Positions 1-11,461 are shown, counted from the first letter of the stretch. The stretch is 64,000 bases of DNA from Delphinus delphis (GCF_949987515.2 NC_082694.2:62618080-62682079), one strand, 5' to 3'. The notes: generated by a model not told the origin, from the sequence alone. Made by a program: numbers and translations.

Positions 1-135
1 ATTTGGGGGGTGATGTTAGTTTTTTAAAACTGGAGTGTGGTAATAGTTGTACAACTCTTTGCAGTAAGAGTTACTGAATAATACACTTATGATGGATGAA
101 TTTTACAGTATACAATTTATACCTTATAGAGTTGC
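1..135 (+). mobile_element. Old L1M-type LINE 3' end fragment
   Basis: The text resembles the 3' untranslated end of old mammalian L1M elements: a 'ggtgatg' start, then 'gtggtaatagttgtacaac' and a later 'gatggatgaattttacagta' stretch in the expected order. It is heavily diverged and cut by the window edge. Family call is from memory of the consensus, not an alignment. Confidence 0.5.
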
Positions 136-284
136 TTAAAAAGTTAGAAGACAAAAACAATCAAGAGCATAGACAAGAAATTTGCCACAAAAACTCACAT
201 ACTATTTGACACCTGTTTCTAGAGCTGTAAGACTCATATTATATATATATTTTAACAATATTAACTCTTACAATCCATAAACAT

Positions 285-782
285 GGGATAGCTTTCATGT
301 GTTTGTGTCATCTTCAGTTTCTTTCATTGAAGCCTTGTAGTTTTATTCGTACAGATCTTTCTCTTCCTTGGTTAAATTTATTCCTCAGTATTTTATTTTT
401 TTGATTCTACTGTGAATGGGATAGTTTTATTTCCTTTTTGGATATTTTGTTGATAGTACTTATAGAAATGCAACTGGTTTCTGTATATTGATTTTATATC
501 CTACAAATTTACTAAATTTGTTGATTAGTTCCAATAGTTTTGGGGTTGAGTCTTTGGTATTTTTAATATATAAGATCATATTATCTGTAAATAACAACAA
601 TTTTGTTTTCCTTTCTAATTTGGATGCCTTTTATTTCTTTGTCTTGCCTAATTGCTCTGTCTAGGACTTCCAGTATTATGTTGAATAAAAGTGGTGAGAG
701 TGGGCATTGTTATCTTTTTCATGAACTGATAGGTAAAGCTTTCAACTTTTCAGTGTTGAGTATGATGTTAGCTATTATTACC
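285..782 (-). mobile_element. Old L1 fragment, ORF2 reverse-transcriptase region, antisense
   Basis: Read on the minus strand this stretch is L1 ORF2, reverse-transcriptase part. The plus strand shows the usual antisense L1 wording, such as 'ttggatgccttttatttctt' and 'gtggtgagagtgggcattgt'. It has no intact frame and is much more diverged than the long L1 copies from 20 kb onward. A 60-codon open frame on the plus strand here is only an antisense shadow of the L1 sequence. Confidence 0.8.
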
Positions 783-1009
783 TAAGGACAAATTGTTGAC
801 TACTCAAAATTATGCAAAACTTCTTTTTAAAAAAAAAGAACAGATTGAGTATTATAGACTCACTGGTTTTCTGAGCTAGTGAGTACCTTATAAGGTTTGT
901 TGCATGGAATTCAGAGGTCAACAGTACCTTCAATTATCTCAAAATGCCTCCTCAAAATCATTTGTAATATGTCTTCCAGGTTATCAAAAACATTTCTTCT
1001 TAATGGTGA

Positions 1010-1570
1010 GAAACTAAAAGCTCTTCCATGAAAATCAGGGACAACTTAAGGATATCCCCTCTAACCACTGCTTTTCAACATCATACTAGAAGTTCTAGTT
1101 AATGCAATAAGACAAGAAAAGAAAATTAATAGTATTCAGACTGAGAAAGAAGAAATAAAATTGTCTTTGCTTGCAAATGACATGATCATCTCTTTAGAAA
1201 ACCTAAAAAAATTGGCATTAAAAAAAAAAAACCCTCCTGGAACTAATAAGTTAGTATAGAAAGGTTGCAGGATACAATATTAACATACAAAAGTTAATCA
1301 CTCTCCTATATACTAGCAGTAAACAAGTGGAATTTAAAATTAGAATTATACCAAAATTCTATTATACCAAATTATACCAAATTATACCAAAATATGAAAT
1401 ATTTTGGTATAAATCTAACAAATATGCACAAGATCTCTATGAGGAAAACTATAAAACTTTGCTGAAAGAATTCAAAGAACTAAACGAATAGAGAAGTAGT
1501 CCACGTTCATGAATACTGAGACTCAATATTGTCAACATGTCAGTTCTTCCCAACTTGATATGGCTTTTGG
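1010..1570 (+). mobile_element. Old L1 fragment, ORF2 region, sense
   Basis: Plus-strand L1 ORF2 remnant. It covers the end of the reverse-transcriptase domain ('ttgcttgcaaatgacatgat', where the catalytic Asp pair is reduced to Asn-Asp) and the region behind it ('gcacaagatctctatgagga'). Stops and indels are frequent. Together with the antisense piece at 285-782 it overlaps the same part of ORF2, so the two are either separate insertions or a rearranged single one. It contains a local three-copy 10-mer and a 14-bp inverted repeat (see separate entry). Confidence 0.75.
1361..1412. repeat. Triple 10-mer followed by 14-bp inverted repeat
   Basis: The 10-mer 'attataccaa' is repeated three times head to tail at 1361-1390. 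The last copy forms the left arm (1382-1395) of a perfect 14-bp inverted repeat with a 3-base loop (1396-1398) and right arm 1399-1412. It lies inside the old L1 remnant, and the right arm continues into normal L1 text, so replication slippage at an AT-rich hairpin is the simplest origin. Confidence 0.85.
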
Positions 1571-2364
1571 ATGATAGTAACATTAAAAACAGGGAAGGCC
1601 TGGTGACTAAATGTAAATATATTTAAATATTGATTAGAGCAGAATTATACCAGCCTGTATTAATTTGCAAAAAGATGTTTTATATTATTTTATAAAGGAG
1701 TAACACTATTTTGTATTTATGTGAAAATATTACTTAATAGTCTTTATTATAGAGTCTAAAGAAAATAATAAACATTTTAAAATCTAATAAAATCATGTTG
1801 TATAATTCATACACGATAGCTGCTGAAGGACGTGTCTTCATAATTCCCAGGACATTTGACAGTTAAGCACATAAAAATAAGTCTGTACGCTAGTCTTAAA
1901 ATGTTAAGTGCTTTAATATTCCAATTGTTACTGTACCTTGAAGAGTTTACAATACTTAGTTTTGTTTAGAAATAAACTCTCAAAGGAGAGTGTCAATCCA
2001 TCATAACAAGTTTTATTCAGAACTTGTGTCTTTTTTATTGTTTTTTCTCTTTACTTCATTCTTCTAAGAGATGTCAACACTATTACACATCACTTTTTGT
2101 CTTATTTCAGTTTTTCTTGGAATATTTAGAAATATTTTGTGTGGTCACACCATTAAGAAACAGGTTTACACCAGGAAAATAGCAGATCTTAACACTAAAT
2201 CAATACAAATGTTCCACCTCACTTAGCGAGAAATGAGTTATAATATGTCCCACATACCAATCAGAATAAGATTAAGGAAACAATATGTTAATGTCATTGT
2301 TTTTCTAGTTTGACTCAAACTGAACACTAATAATTTCAATCATTTCTGCATTCGGTCAATAGTT
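1571..2364. other. Unassigned AT-rich DNA
   Basis: No gene, splice-flanked open frame or repeat that I can name. It is AT-rich, with many stops in all frames. Confidence 0.6.
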
Positions 2365-2570
2365 TGTGAGTATTGATTTCATGCCAGGGAAAGTACTAGG
2401 CACGGGGCATAAAATAATGATCATGCAGACAAGGTCCCTAATTCCACAGAGACAAAAAAAAAAAGGTAAATAAAATAAGTGAAAGAATTTCAAAATGTAA
2501 TACATTATAGAATAATAAACTTCTGGGTGTTGGTGGTAGATCTACTTTATAAAGTGTGGCCAGGCAAAGC
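2365..2570 (-). mobile_element. L2 LINE 3' end fragment, antisense
   Basis: The order 'catgccaggg', 'ctaggcacggggcat', 'gacaaggtccct' matches the antisense of the L2 3' end (the region usually read as tttattgag...ctaggcactggggat...ggtccctgccct). It is interrupted by an A-run at 2453-2464. Divergence is high, as expected for L2. Confidence 0.6.
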
Positions 2571-2735
2571 ATGTGAGAAACATAAAACTCTCAGTGGATA
2601 TGGGACAAACTGATGGATGAACTTAGACTCTGGGAAATACCACAGTTTGGAAGTAATGAGGGTCAGAAATCTGTTAAAGTTTTCAAGGTCATCAACCTAA
2701 TAAATGGCAGAGGCAGAACGTAACTTAGGGGATTT

Positions 2736-2839
2736 TTTTTTTTTAAGTCTACATTTTTTTGTGTGGGATCTTAGTTCCCCCATCCTCAGCAGGGAAAGCA
2801 TGGAGTCCTAACCACTGGACTGCCAGGGAATTCCATAAC
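2736..2839 (-). mobile_element. CHR-type tRNA-derived SINE, antisense, short
   Basis: On the minus strand it begins 'ggaattccctggcagtccag' and 'tggttaggactcc', the tRNA-related head of the cetartiodactyl CHR SINE, and ends in T/A-rich sequence. It is short (about 100 bp) and lacks the usual middle and tail body. A 9-bp direct repeat AGGGGATTT flanks it at 2727-2735 and 2840-2848, consistent with a target-site duplication from L1-driven insertion. The tRNA-like A box region is still readable; the B box is degraded. Confidence 0.8.
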
Positions 2840-3059
2840 AGGGGATTTAGTCTCCAACTGCCACATAAGATTGTACTATTGAGTAACACTCACTCAGAAA
2901 TTCTTAGAGAGCTGAGAACTCAGAGAGTGGGAAACCGGAAAGAATAAAGAAATGGCCACCTGAGAATGTCAATCCTTCATCTGTTTGGTTTGTTAAAATG
3001 GTAATGGGTTGACAACTTCAATTAAAAAAAGAAAACGAGTAATTTTGTAAAAGAGAATA

Positions 3060-3268
3060 ACGTGTTCTTTGGAGTCAGAAAAATATGGAATTGAATGCAG
3101 AATTGCCATTTACTAATTGTGCAATCTTATGCTCAGTGAATAACTTATCTGTGACTTGATTTCTTCATTTTCAAAAGAGGTTAACAGTTACCACATTGTT
3201 ATGTTGTTAGTATTAAACTAAGCAATATAAATGAAAGCACCTCATATATTAGTGCTCAGTAATTGTAC
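3060..3268 (+). mobile_element. MIR SINE, sense
   Basis: Follows the MIR order on the plus strand: 'tggagtcag' after the head, then 'tttactaattgtgcaatctt', 'aacttatctgtgacttgatt', and an end of 'tagtgctcagtaattg'. It is an ancient mammalian SINE with typical high divergence. Confidence 0.8.
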
Positions 3269-4544
3269 TTTCATTTTATAGTGTAACACAAAATTTCATT
3301 TTTTTACTTAAATAATGTCTAAATATTAATTTTCTTTTGAGATGTTTTCTGTTCAAAGCCTTTCATTACACACATAATCAATCCAAGAAAGAAAATGGAT
3401 TCATAACTTGTATTTGAGAGGAAAGAAAACCCCAGTGACCTCTTCCACATAAGAAATGCAAGAAATCACTTTAATTCAATTTAGAGTAAGTAATGAATTT
3501 AATTTGTTAAAATTGCTTATATTCTTTGAGAAAATTAGATATGAATAAAATGAATCTAATAAGTCATTTGCTCCTATATGAGCAGTATATTTATTTACTC
3601 ACCTGAATCACATATCAGAAATTTTATAAATCATTTCAGTAAAGGGAGCTAGGACAATTATTTTAAGTTTTTCTTCAAGTATAATTTGTATATGTGAATT
3701 CTTTATTTTTACAACTAACACTGTCATGTTAAATCTCAATTTTGTGTTCATACTTGCCAGAATATATTCAGTATATATATTCAATACATTTGCAAACATA
3801 GTATATCCTCTCTCCCACTTTATACATTTATGTTTATATTCATATGAATATATATACACATATATTAATATATGTATGCATGTGTGTACATACACATTAT
3901 ATAATACACATATGAAATATGTACATATATGCATATATTTTATATATACACAAATATGTGTGTGTGTATATATACATATATATATAAACATTGCTAGAAG
4001 CCTCAGCTATGGGATAATAAGCTAGTCACTTAATATTTTGAATCACACTATTTCTTATCTGGTTAAATAATAATGATAATAATATCTAAATATAAGAATA
4101 TAGGAATTAAAAAGATAATACATGAGATAATCAATTTATAAACTGAAATAATTTTTTTTTGTAGATGCTCATTGTTACTATTCATTTTTAATGCATTGCT
4201 GCCATGGAAATTATTTTTCAAGTGGTTAAATTCACTTACAACATTCAGTTTAGGAACCCATAGCTCTCCCTTTCTCTTCACATGCAAGGACTGCCAAAAT
4301 AATACAGCCAAAGGCAACATTTTTCTTTCAATAAAAACTAAGGAAATAAACCCTAAATTTCCTCCTTTTATATTTCCTTTCTTAGTTAATGAGATTATTG
4401 GCCATTCCAGGGAGGGGTAAGCTATCTATCCTGTGGTGGTAGAAGGGAAAATCCTCCCATAAGAATGAGAGGACGGGTGTTGGAAGTCCCACAATAGGCA
4501 GAGTATCTCTGTGTTAAGACTCCTGCCCTGGCTATATCACAATT
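3269..4544. other. Unassigned DNA with an AT/TG-rich simple-repeat tract
   Basis: No recognised gene. From about 3835 to 3990 the sequence is an imperfect mixture of (TA)n, (CA)n and (TG)n. Long open frames on both strands across this tract are low-complexity artefacts. The rest is unassigned. Confidence 0.65.
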
Positions 4545-4617
4545 GCTAACACTTCCTGAGAGTTGAATGTGCAAGCAACTGTGCTAAGCATTTTCTACTA
4601 TTTAACTCATTTAAAGC
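4545..4617 (-). mobile_element. MIR SINE, antisense, left part (split by an L1)
   Basis: Antisense MIR text ('gctaacacttcctgagag', 'tgtgctaagcatttt', 'aactcattta') that stops where an L1 3' end begins and resumes at 5178 with 'ttataacaaccctggg'. The two parts join in the correct MIR order, which shows the L1 landed in an existing MIR. Confidence 0.8.
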
Positions 4618-5171
4618 CAGGATATGGAAACAACCTAAATGTCCAATGACAGATGAATGGATAAAGAAGATGTGGTACATATATACAATGGAATATTACT
4701 CAGCTATAATAAGGAATGAAATTGGGTCATTTGTAGAGATGTGGATGGACCTAGGGTCTGTCATACAGAGTGAAGTAAGCCAGAAAGAAAAAAACAAATA
4801 TCATATGTTAATGCATATATATGTGGAATCTAGAAAAATGGTAGAGATGAATCTATTTGCAGGGCAGGAATAGAGACGTAGACATAGAGAATGGACATGT
4901 GGACACAGGGGGTTAGGGGAGGGTGGGACAAACTGGGGGATTAGCATTGACATATACACACTACCATGCATAAATTAGATAGCTAGTGGGAACATGCTAT
5001 AAAGCAGAGAAAGCTCAGCTTGGTGCTCTGTGACGACCTAGATGGGTGGGATGGGGGTGTGGGAGGGAGGTCCAAGAGGGAGGGGATATAGGTATGCATA
5101 CAGCTGATTCACTTCATTGCACAGCAGAAACTAACACAACATTGTAAAGCAATTATACTCCAATAAAAATA
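4618..5171 (+). mobile_element. 5'-truncated L1, end of ORF2 plus 3' UTR
   Basis: Starts in the last part of ORF2 ('atgtccaatgacagatgaat', then the 'gaatattactcagc' and 'atggacctaggg' text shared with the long L1 copies). It continues through a G-rich 3' UTR to the terminal 'tatactccaataaaaatata'. It sits inside a MIR. A 6-bp direct repeat TAAAGC occurs at 4612-4617 and 5172-5177, the probable target-site duplication. A 75-codon open frame from 4646 is the C-terminal ORF2 tail, not a gene. Confidence 0.9.
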
Positions 5172-5177
5172 TAAAGC

Positions 5178-5335
5178 TTATAACAACCCTGGGAGAGTTA
5201 TTTATTATTTTCTTATTCCCATTGTAAAGATAAGGGAAGTGGTGCTTTAGGAATTTGGGGACCTGCAACTAATGAAGGTCACACCTGGATTTAATTATAA
5301 TTCTTATACCCTTAACTAATATGTTAGTTAACAGG
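5178..5335 (-). mobile_element. MIR SINE, antisense, right part
   Basis: Continuation of the MIR broken at 4617. It includes the antisense 'cccattgtaaagataaggga' and 'gaaggtcacacctggattt' blocks. The end near 'cttatacccttaactaatat' corresponds to the MIR tRNA-like head. Confidence 0.8.
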
Positions 5336-6295
5336 AAAACAAAGTTCCAATGATGAAGTTGAAACTCCAATCACAGGTTCAAATTGACCCAGATGCTACA
5401 CAATTTCAGAGGTTTTGATAGGGATTCACATTTTATATGAGTCACAATATGGTCCAGCACACTTTGTGATTCTCACCAGGTCTCAATGCCCTGATTTGTA
5501 GATTGGGTTTCATGATTCACTGTACTCTTTCCCCTAAACCACAGATTTTTAAAGAAATAAAACAGTGACCATACTATTTTTTACCCTCTCGTTTTTAAAA
5601 TTTACTGTCTCTTATTCTCTGGGGCAGGTTTTTTGTTATTTTCAAACAAAATAACATTTTGAGTAAAACATTAATACATACTATGAAGTGAAACATTAAT
5701 AAATGTGTTCTAAATCACTGATAAAAATTTGGTTAAAGGAAAGAAGTACATCATAAGTAACTGATTATTTCAAGTAAGTTGCTATAGCCTGAAAATTCTG
5801 CAGCAAAATCAGTTTAGTTTGCTTTGAGTTTGGGTAACATCTGCCTTTTCTATTATAAAGAGCACAGGCATTTTCCTTCATGAAACTTAAAAATAACTGA
5901 CAATCTTTTGAACTTCAATTTCTGCAAAAGGAAGAGAAAAACAACCTAGTTTACTAAAATTGACATTGTTTTAAAAATATATATTTAAGAGCATGTTTTA
6001 AAAGCAGTGTCAATACTTCCTCACTCCAAATGGTGCTGTTTGGTGAACACTTAAAGAGAAATACTTGCTGCTTACCAAATAAGGCAATTGTGTTTCTGGC
6101 AGTGCAGCCACTAGCTTTGTTGACTAAATTCTCCCAAGTAAAATTTAGGACTGGAAGTCTTTTAAAGAGCAGGAAGTTGGATAGAAGTAAAAATATACCT
6201 ATTCAAAATATTTATTTTTAATTAAATTTTCTGTTTACTGTGTTCTCTCATCTTACTCTTATACAACAAATTAATAAATGATTCACAATTAGAAA
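5336..6295. other. Unassigned AT-rich DNA
   Basis: I see no gene, RNA or nameable repeat. Open frames are short and lack splice or initiation context. Confidence 0.55.
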
Positions 6296-6586
6296 TGCCT
6301 GCTTTGGAGGTTTACAGGAACACTGTGACCAGACCTATGTGGACAGTTGTAAGAACTGAGGATTCTGGCACCAAGAAGTCTGCAACAACAAGCCACACTC
6401 CCTCCCCTTTTAGTATAAAATAAGCCTGAATGCTAACTCAGTAAGATGGTTCTTTGGGACACTAGTCCACCATCTTCTTGGTCTGCTGGCTTTCGGAATA
6501 AAGTCACTACTCCTGGCCCCAACAGCTCATCTCTCGATTTATTGGCCTGTCCTGTGGCAAGTGGTACAAGCTTGGACTAGGTAACA
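6296..6586 (+). mobile_element. Solo LTR of an endogenous retrovirus (ERV1-like)
   Basis: The 3' end reads '...cttggactaggtaaca', a typical CA-ended LTR terminus. A TATA box (TATAAAA, 6414-6420) is followed 77 bases later by the polyadenylation signal AATAAA (6497-6502), the compact spacing expected of a gammaretrovirus-like R region. The 5' boundary is placed at a TG and is uncertain; it may be truncated. No internal retroviral sequence follows, so it is a solo LTR. No clear flanking duplication was found. Exact family not determined. Confidence 0.6.
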
Positions 6587-6739
6587 CTTTTAGCCCTATA
6601 AAAAGCAAGAGAGCATTAGTAGAAGTTCAGGAATTCTGTTTTCAACTTGAATATTCAGATTTTTGAACTTTAAGTTTTTTGAGATAGTATTCTCTCTTTT
6701 ATTTCTTTAGTAAATACAAGACCTCAAGGATGGGTGCTT

Positions 6740-6940
6740 TAATTCATTTTTTCTCTGATAATCCTCACAAAGTTCTTAGAAATACATTTATTAACCTCAC
6801 TTCAGAGATGAAGAAAATAAGACTCAAAGAACTTGAGTAACATATCTAAATTCTCACAATAAGGAATAGTAATATATCTGGAATTCAAATAGGGTTCAGC
6901 TGATTCTGAAGCCTGTGATCTTAACTGCTACAATATTTTA
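6740..6940 (-). mobile_element. MIR SINE, antisense
   Basis: Antisense MIR blocks in order: 'gataatcctcacaaagttct', 'cagagatgaagaaaataaga', 'tgatcttaactgctac'. Heavily diverged. Confidence 0.75.
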
Positions 6941-7104
6941 TACAGCAAGAAGTCTAAGAAGTTATTTATGGGTCTTTTCTTAATGGATTTTCTTTTCTTT
7001 AGTCATATAATGATGGTCAGTCTTACACTTACCTTGCTCAAGAATTATGATCAGGCAAAATACCACAAAGAAGGTAATACTTTAAATTGACCCACACTAG
7101 AATT

Positions 7105-7185
7105 TACATTCAATCAAAAAACATTTATAGATTTTCTGCTATGTAAGAGTTATTGTGTTAGGCACCATATGAATCAATGTGAACT
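7105..7185 (-). mobile_element. L2 LINE 3' end fragment, antisense
   Basis: 'cattcaatcaaaaaacattt' followed by 'tgtgttaggcaccat' matches the antisense of the terminal L2 sequence. Short and diverged. Confidence 0.5.
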
Positions 7186-7663
7186 TGATACTAAAAATAA
7201 TGCAGAAAGGAAATATTATAGAATGGCTTCTGGGCTAATTTCATGGACAGATAGCCAATTTTATTTTTTCCTGGACCACCTGAATGTTTCAACTAAGTTA
7301 AGCACATGTAATCACCAGGCATCAAATTAGAAAATAAGGGGTAGGCCTCCATACCAGGTGCAGTGAATAAATGAAAAATATTTTAAAAGAATACATGGTA
7401 ATGGCCCAAATCTCTTTGCCTCACTGCTCATTCTGCATCCCAAGGTAGAAGATTATCATACTGAGAACCCTGGGATCTAGCTGGTAAGGATCAGATGTTA
7501 TACATATATATGAGATCAGAAATTTACTGATCCAGGCTTTTGTTTCAGTTATTTACCTTTTTCTCATCAAGGAGATAATGAGTAACTGAGTTGCGCATCA
7601 AAGCTTTTTCTGATAAAGCAAAGCATACATTCAGCTACTCTTGCCAGATCCATCCAACATTAC
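7186..7663. other. Unassigned DNA
   Basis: Nothing recognised; ordinary AT-rich sequence up to the start of the tandem duplication. Confidence 0.55.
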
Positions 7664-7792
7664 CCCTGTGGCTCCTGTCAATTACAAAGGGCCTAGCTCT
7701 TCCCTGGTCCCTCTGCTCTCAAGTCTTAACCCTGTGGCTCCTGTCAATTACAAAGGGCCTAGCTCTTCCCTGGTCCCTCTGCTCTCAAGTCT
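7664..7792. repeat. 66-bp tandem duplication, two copies
   Basis: A 66-bp unit starting 'ccctgtggctcctgtcaatt' occurs at 7664-7729 and again directly at 7730-7792. The second copy is identical over its 63 readable bases, after which the sequences part. The unit is a multiple of three, so any frame through it repeats a 22-codon block, but there is no sign that it is translated. Identity is far higher than in the surrounding old repeats, so the duplication is recent or an assembly error. Confidence 0.95.
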
Positions 7793-8024
7793 GATCATTA
7801 CTTATTAGCATATTTCTTTTTACAAAACCAACTGGTAAGGAAAGTTATGTATATGTTATTAATGCCACCACTCTATCTGACTCAGAGAAACAGATTTAGC
7901 GATAATAAAAGTTAAATCATAAATCTGGCCAGGTTATGTTGCTGAATACAACATAATATCTGTTACACTGCACATTGCAAACCCCAATCTATGTATTTCC
8001 ATAATCTTGAATGATAGTTTGGCC

Positions 8025-8132
8025 TAGAATAGCATCTACTTCATAAGGTGACTGTGAAAATTAAATGAGTTGATACATGTAAAGGCTTAGGACAGTACCT
8101 TATGTAAGCACACTCAAACTTTAGCTACTATT
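8025..8132 (+). mobile_element. MIR SINE 3' part, sense
   Basis: 'cttcataaggtgactgtgaa', 'attaaatgagttgatacatg' and 'aggacagtacctt' match the last half of MIR in order. Confidence 0.8.
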
Positions 8133-8806
8133 CTTTTTATTGCATCGTGTTTGTGTTGTGAAGACTATGCAAGATAAATCAATAATCCTCAGGGAAAATC
8201 CCTGACTACAAAAATTGACAACTCTATTTTACCATTTTATCCCAAAAAAATGTCATAAAATTACGGATAGAACTTTAAAGAAAGACTCTGGGGACTTTAC
8301 ATTTATGATGACAGGATCAGGACATGTATCCCCCTTTCCTCTCTGAGCTTAGAGGGAGGATGAGAAATAGACACATAAACTCTTCAGTTAATCTAAGGCA
8401 CACTATAACCACAGGCCCAATGTATGAGGAGAGTTGTCAGAACAAGTAAAGGGTAGAGCAGACATGCCTGCTGATGCAGATGCAGACAAGACTGGAAAAA
8501 CTCAGAGAAATCCAGGCCAGGTGCCTCACCCTGAGGGACAGAAGCAACACCATTGTTAGGAGCAATGACACTGAAGGGCATGGGTTGTTGAATGAAGATC
8601 TTTGGACCCTGTTAAGATACTACAGATTAAAGATGCTGGGATAAATAAAAGAATTTATAGATGTCCCATCACTGAAACACTTATCCAAAGGTGAAGCCCA
8701 TTGGAGAAGACTGAGTTGTGAGTAGGCCTGTATCTGTATGAATAAGGAAAATCTGGGAATAAGGAAAATCAAGCCAAAGCACTCATGTTTTCTCTTTCTC
8801 TCCCTC

Positions 8807-8888
<82 letters not shown>

Positions 8889-9994
8889 AAAATGGCATGG
8901 CAGGGAGGGGAAGGACATGAAAAATAAACTGACATTGCTTCTAAGGAAAAAAGTTGAAGAAGAAAAAAAATAAAATGGCACCAAAAATGAAGGTCATGCT
9001 GAGATTAAGAAAAGCGGAGTCTATACAATCGAATAGATGGTAAATGCCAGAGAGGATAAGACAAAGAAAAAAACTTACATAATGACTGAAATGAATAAGA
9101 AGTTAAAAATACATAAAATGAGAGATGTGGCCTTCACGAAGACAAAAGTTGAAAAAAATAAAATGAAAAGTATTTTAATTTGTGAGAAAATTGTTCAGAA
9201 ATAAAAAGAAAACTTGAATCCAAGTCTAGAGGAGGGAGTACACCATGTCTCCAGAATAACTGATACAAAACCATAAATTCCAAGACATTTCCTGGTAAAC
9301 TGTTATGATTTTAAACATGAAAGAGAGAGAGAGAGAGCAGGAGATGGAAACAAAGACAAATTCTTGCATATCCAGGAAGAGATAATAAAAATAGGCAGTT
9401 CTCAACAACGTAAACAAAAAATCCCATGCTAGAAGATGGAGTGGTAGAAAATCTAAGCCAAACTACCACAGAGGAAATGAAGAAAATTTTCGAGAAGCAC
9501 TCGAAAAAGCACAAAAAGCACTAGTCTCACTAAGCCAAAAACAATATTTCCTTCTAGTCTTCTAGAAAACTTGTATTGTTCCTATAGTCTAAGGCTTTTT
9601 ACTAGGTATATTAGTTATGTGTAAGCTTGACTTTCTCCATCACACCTGAGCTTCTCACAGGATGTCCTGTTCATTCCTGCCCCTTCCTTGCACATAGATC
9701 GGACTCAAATCTGTCTGTTGAATTGATTTACTATGTGGTTGTAGGAATCTCAAAAAAAACTGCTGATAATTCAAGAAACCTGCCAAAAGTTAGGCTTCAG
9801 GGAAAACAGAACATGAAAAATCAATATTAAATTATATAAAAATGAAATATGTTACTAGGCAGGGGCTTTTTGTCCACTACACAAGGTTGCAGCCCCATGG
9901 TAAATATTTTGACATTATAATCTGGAATTCCATGACTTACCTCTCTAATTAATTGCACTTCGTGAAAAACAGAACTCTTGGGATGAACAAAAAC
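8133..9994. other. Unassigned DNA with simple repeats
   Basis: No gene recognised. It contains the CT/CA microsatellite at 8812-8886 and a short (GA)n run near 9321-9338. Several open frames of 60-70 codons around 8.4-9.5 kb either run through these simple repeats or lack any supporting signal. Confidence 0.6.
8812..8886. repeat. Compound (CT)n(CA)n microsatellite
   Basis: About 15 CT units (8812-8842) pass directly into 22 CA units (8843-8886). A degenerate pyrimidine lead-in starts near 8791. Uninterrupted arrays of this length are normally variable between individuals. Open frames on both strands here encode only Ser/Leu, His/Thr, Cys/Val or Arg/Glu runs and are artefacts. Confidence 0.97.
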
Positions 9995-10320
9995 TTTAAA
10001 AATAAGTTATTGAGATCATGATGTTTTGTGATCTTAGGTATTCCTTTGTGTGTGAGCCTAAGGGGTATGGAATAATGAGGCAGCAGACAATGCAGGAATT
10101 TATTCCAGGGACTGGTTCAGGCACAGATTGGGCTGAGATAGTGTTCCAAGGATTTAAGCAACTATTTTTTAAAACAAAGTTCAGACCAGCCTCTGGGCCA
10201 TGTTCTCTCCAAGCTGAGGGTGTCCAGTGCCAGTATGTACAAGTCCTGACATTCATACAACTTTCCACAAAATGGACTTTTCAGAAAGACCAGCTGAACC
10301 TTGAGTTTCTGTGAATGGTA
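9995..10320. other. Unassigned block, possible degraded antisense LTR
   Basis: Open for about 98 codons on the plus strand (10018-10314) and 90 on the minus strand, but with no homology that I recognise. On the minus strand an AATAAA lies in 'ggaataaattcctgcattgt', which could be the polyadenylation signal of an old LTR. There is no TG/CA pair or flanking duplication to confirm this. Confidence 0.3.
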
Positions 10321-11109
10321 AATGGCAACAGGAAGAAAAAAACATTAGCTTAAGTCCCTTTTTCCTCTACTTTCTAGGTTTGTTAGGTAAGACTTTTCAA
10401 GGGCTAACGATAAACAGAGATCGAAATTGATCTAATTGCTATCCCCATCCTATAAGGTTATGGTTTAATTGTACACTATATAAACAGACAAGGGAAGGAG
10501 ACAGAAAGAGAGCTGGGAGGAAGGAAGGGAGAGAAAGAGGGGGAGAGAAAGGGAGGGAGGGAGGAGGGAAGGAGGGGCAGAAAGGGGAAGAAAAAATGAT
10601 AGATGCTCAGGATCCCAATTAAACATATTTATTTCGACATGATCTTACAAAGAGAGAGTTAAATAAAAGATGTTGGAAACATCCAATCACATTGGTATAA
10701 CTGCCTAAGGCTCACTTCTATGAATCAATCTCACAAAACATAGTCCTTGCAATATCATCTTCATCAATTAATATTTATTGACCAGTTCCTAAGGTACGAG
10801 ACACATGAAGAGATAAGATTAACTTCCTTTCTTTACCCTTCTCTCTGGAAAATGAAGCTAGTACAACCTTCAAAATATCTGCCTGAGGGGAAAAAATGGA
10901 CTTGCCCTAACAATCTGAACAAACATTATTTCCAGAACTAATTTGCTACTTATCAGGCTCTTGTGTTCCATATTTTCAATATCCTGTGATGTCTCATAGT
11001 AATTTAAAATTGCAAGTCACTATGTACAAACTGGCACAGTCTGGAGTGTGTTTTGTGTCCATTTCATTTGTTTAATACTTTGTATTTTAAAATTCCCTTT
11101 AACAGCAAT
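10321..11109. other. Unassigned DNA with a purine-rich tract
   Basis: No gene. From about 10497 to 10598 one strand is almost only A and G (imperfect GGGA/GGAA units), a simple-repeat tract. The rest is unassigned. Confidence 0.6.
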
Positions 11110-11245
11110 TACTTAAATTAGGCAAAGTAGCTATTGTTTTCCCCAATTAACAGATAGAAATCTACAAATTTTAAGTGATTTATGCTAGATTTCCTAGTTT
11201 GTCTGGGCTTCAAACTTTCTGATATTAAAGCCTACATTAATAAGG
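11110..11245 (-). mobile_element. Possible MIR SINE fragment, antisense
   Basis: 'ttttccccaattaacagata' followed by 'tttaagtgatttatgctaga' and 'tgggcttcaaactttctgat' resembles antisense MIR, but divergence is high. Confidence 0.45.
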
Positions 11246-11349
11246 ACACTGGCTACCTCAAAATTAAATTGCATGCTCAGAGTAATTTTATGTTGTTTTT
11301 CCTGTTTATCAACAACTTCCTTCTACAAGTTGAGGAAAAAAGAGATAAA

Positions 11350-11461
11350 TGTATCTAGCAGCTTACTGAGTGACAGGTCCTGTGCTAAACATTTTGCATT
11401 TATTATTGTATTTATACTCAAAACAAGCCTATAGGGCGGGTGTTTGTCTACTCTTATTTTA
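11350..11461 (-). mobile_element. MIR SINE, antisense, left part (split by an L1)
   Basis: 'cagcttactgagtgacaggt', 'ctgtgctaaacattttgcat' and 'atagggcgggtgtttgtcta' are antisense MIR. The text continues correctly at 11668 after an L1 piece, so the pre-insertion target is known. Confidence 0.8.

Noticed and set aside
3608..4025. Open frames of 99 and 127 codons on opposite strands
   Set aside because: They are produced by the TA/TG/CA simple-repeat tract, where stops are rare in some frames.
7664..7792. Short direct repeats as a CRISPR-like array
   Set aside because: Only two copies with no spacers, in a mammalian genome; it is a simple tandem duplication.
8738..8984. Overlapping open frames of 60-71 codons on both strands
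   Set aside because: They run through the (CT)n(CA)n microsatellite and encode only dipeptide runs.
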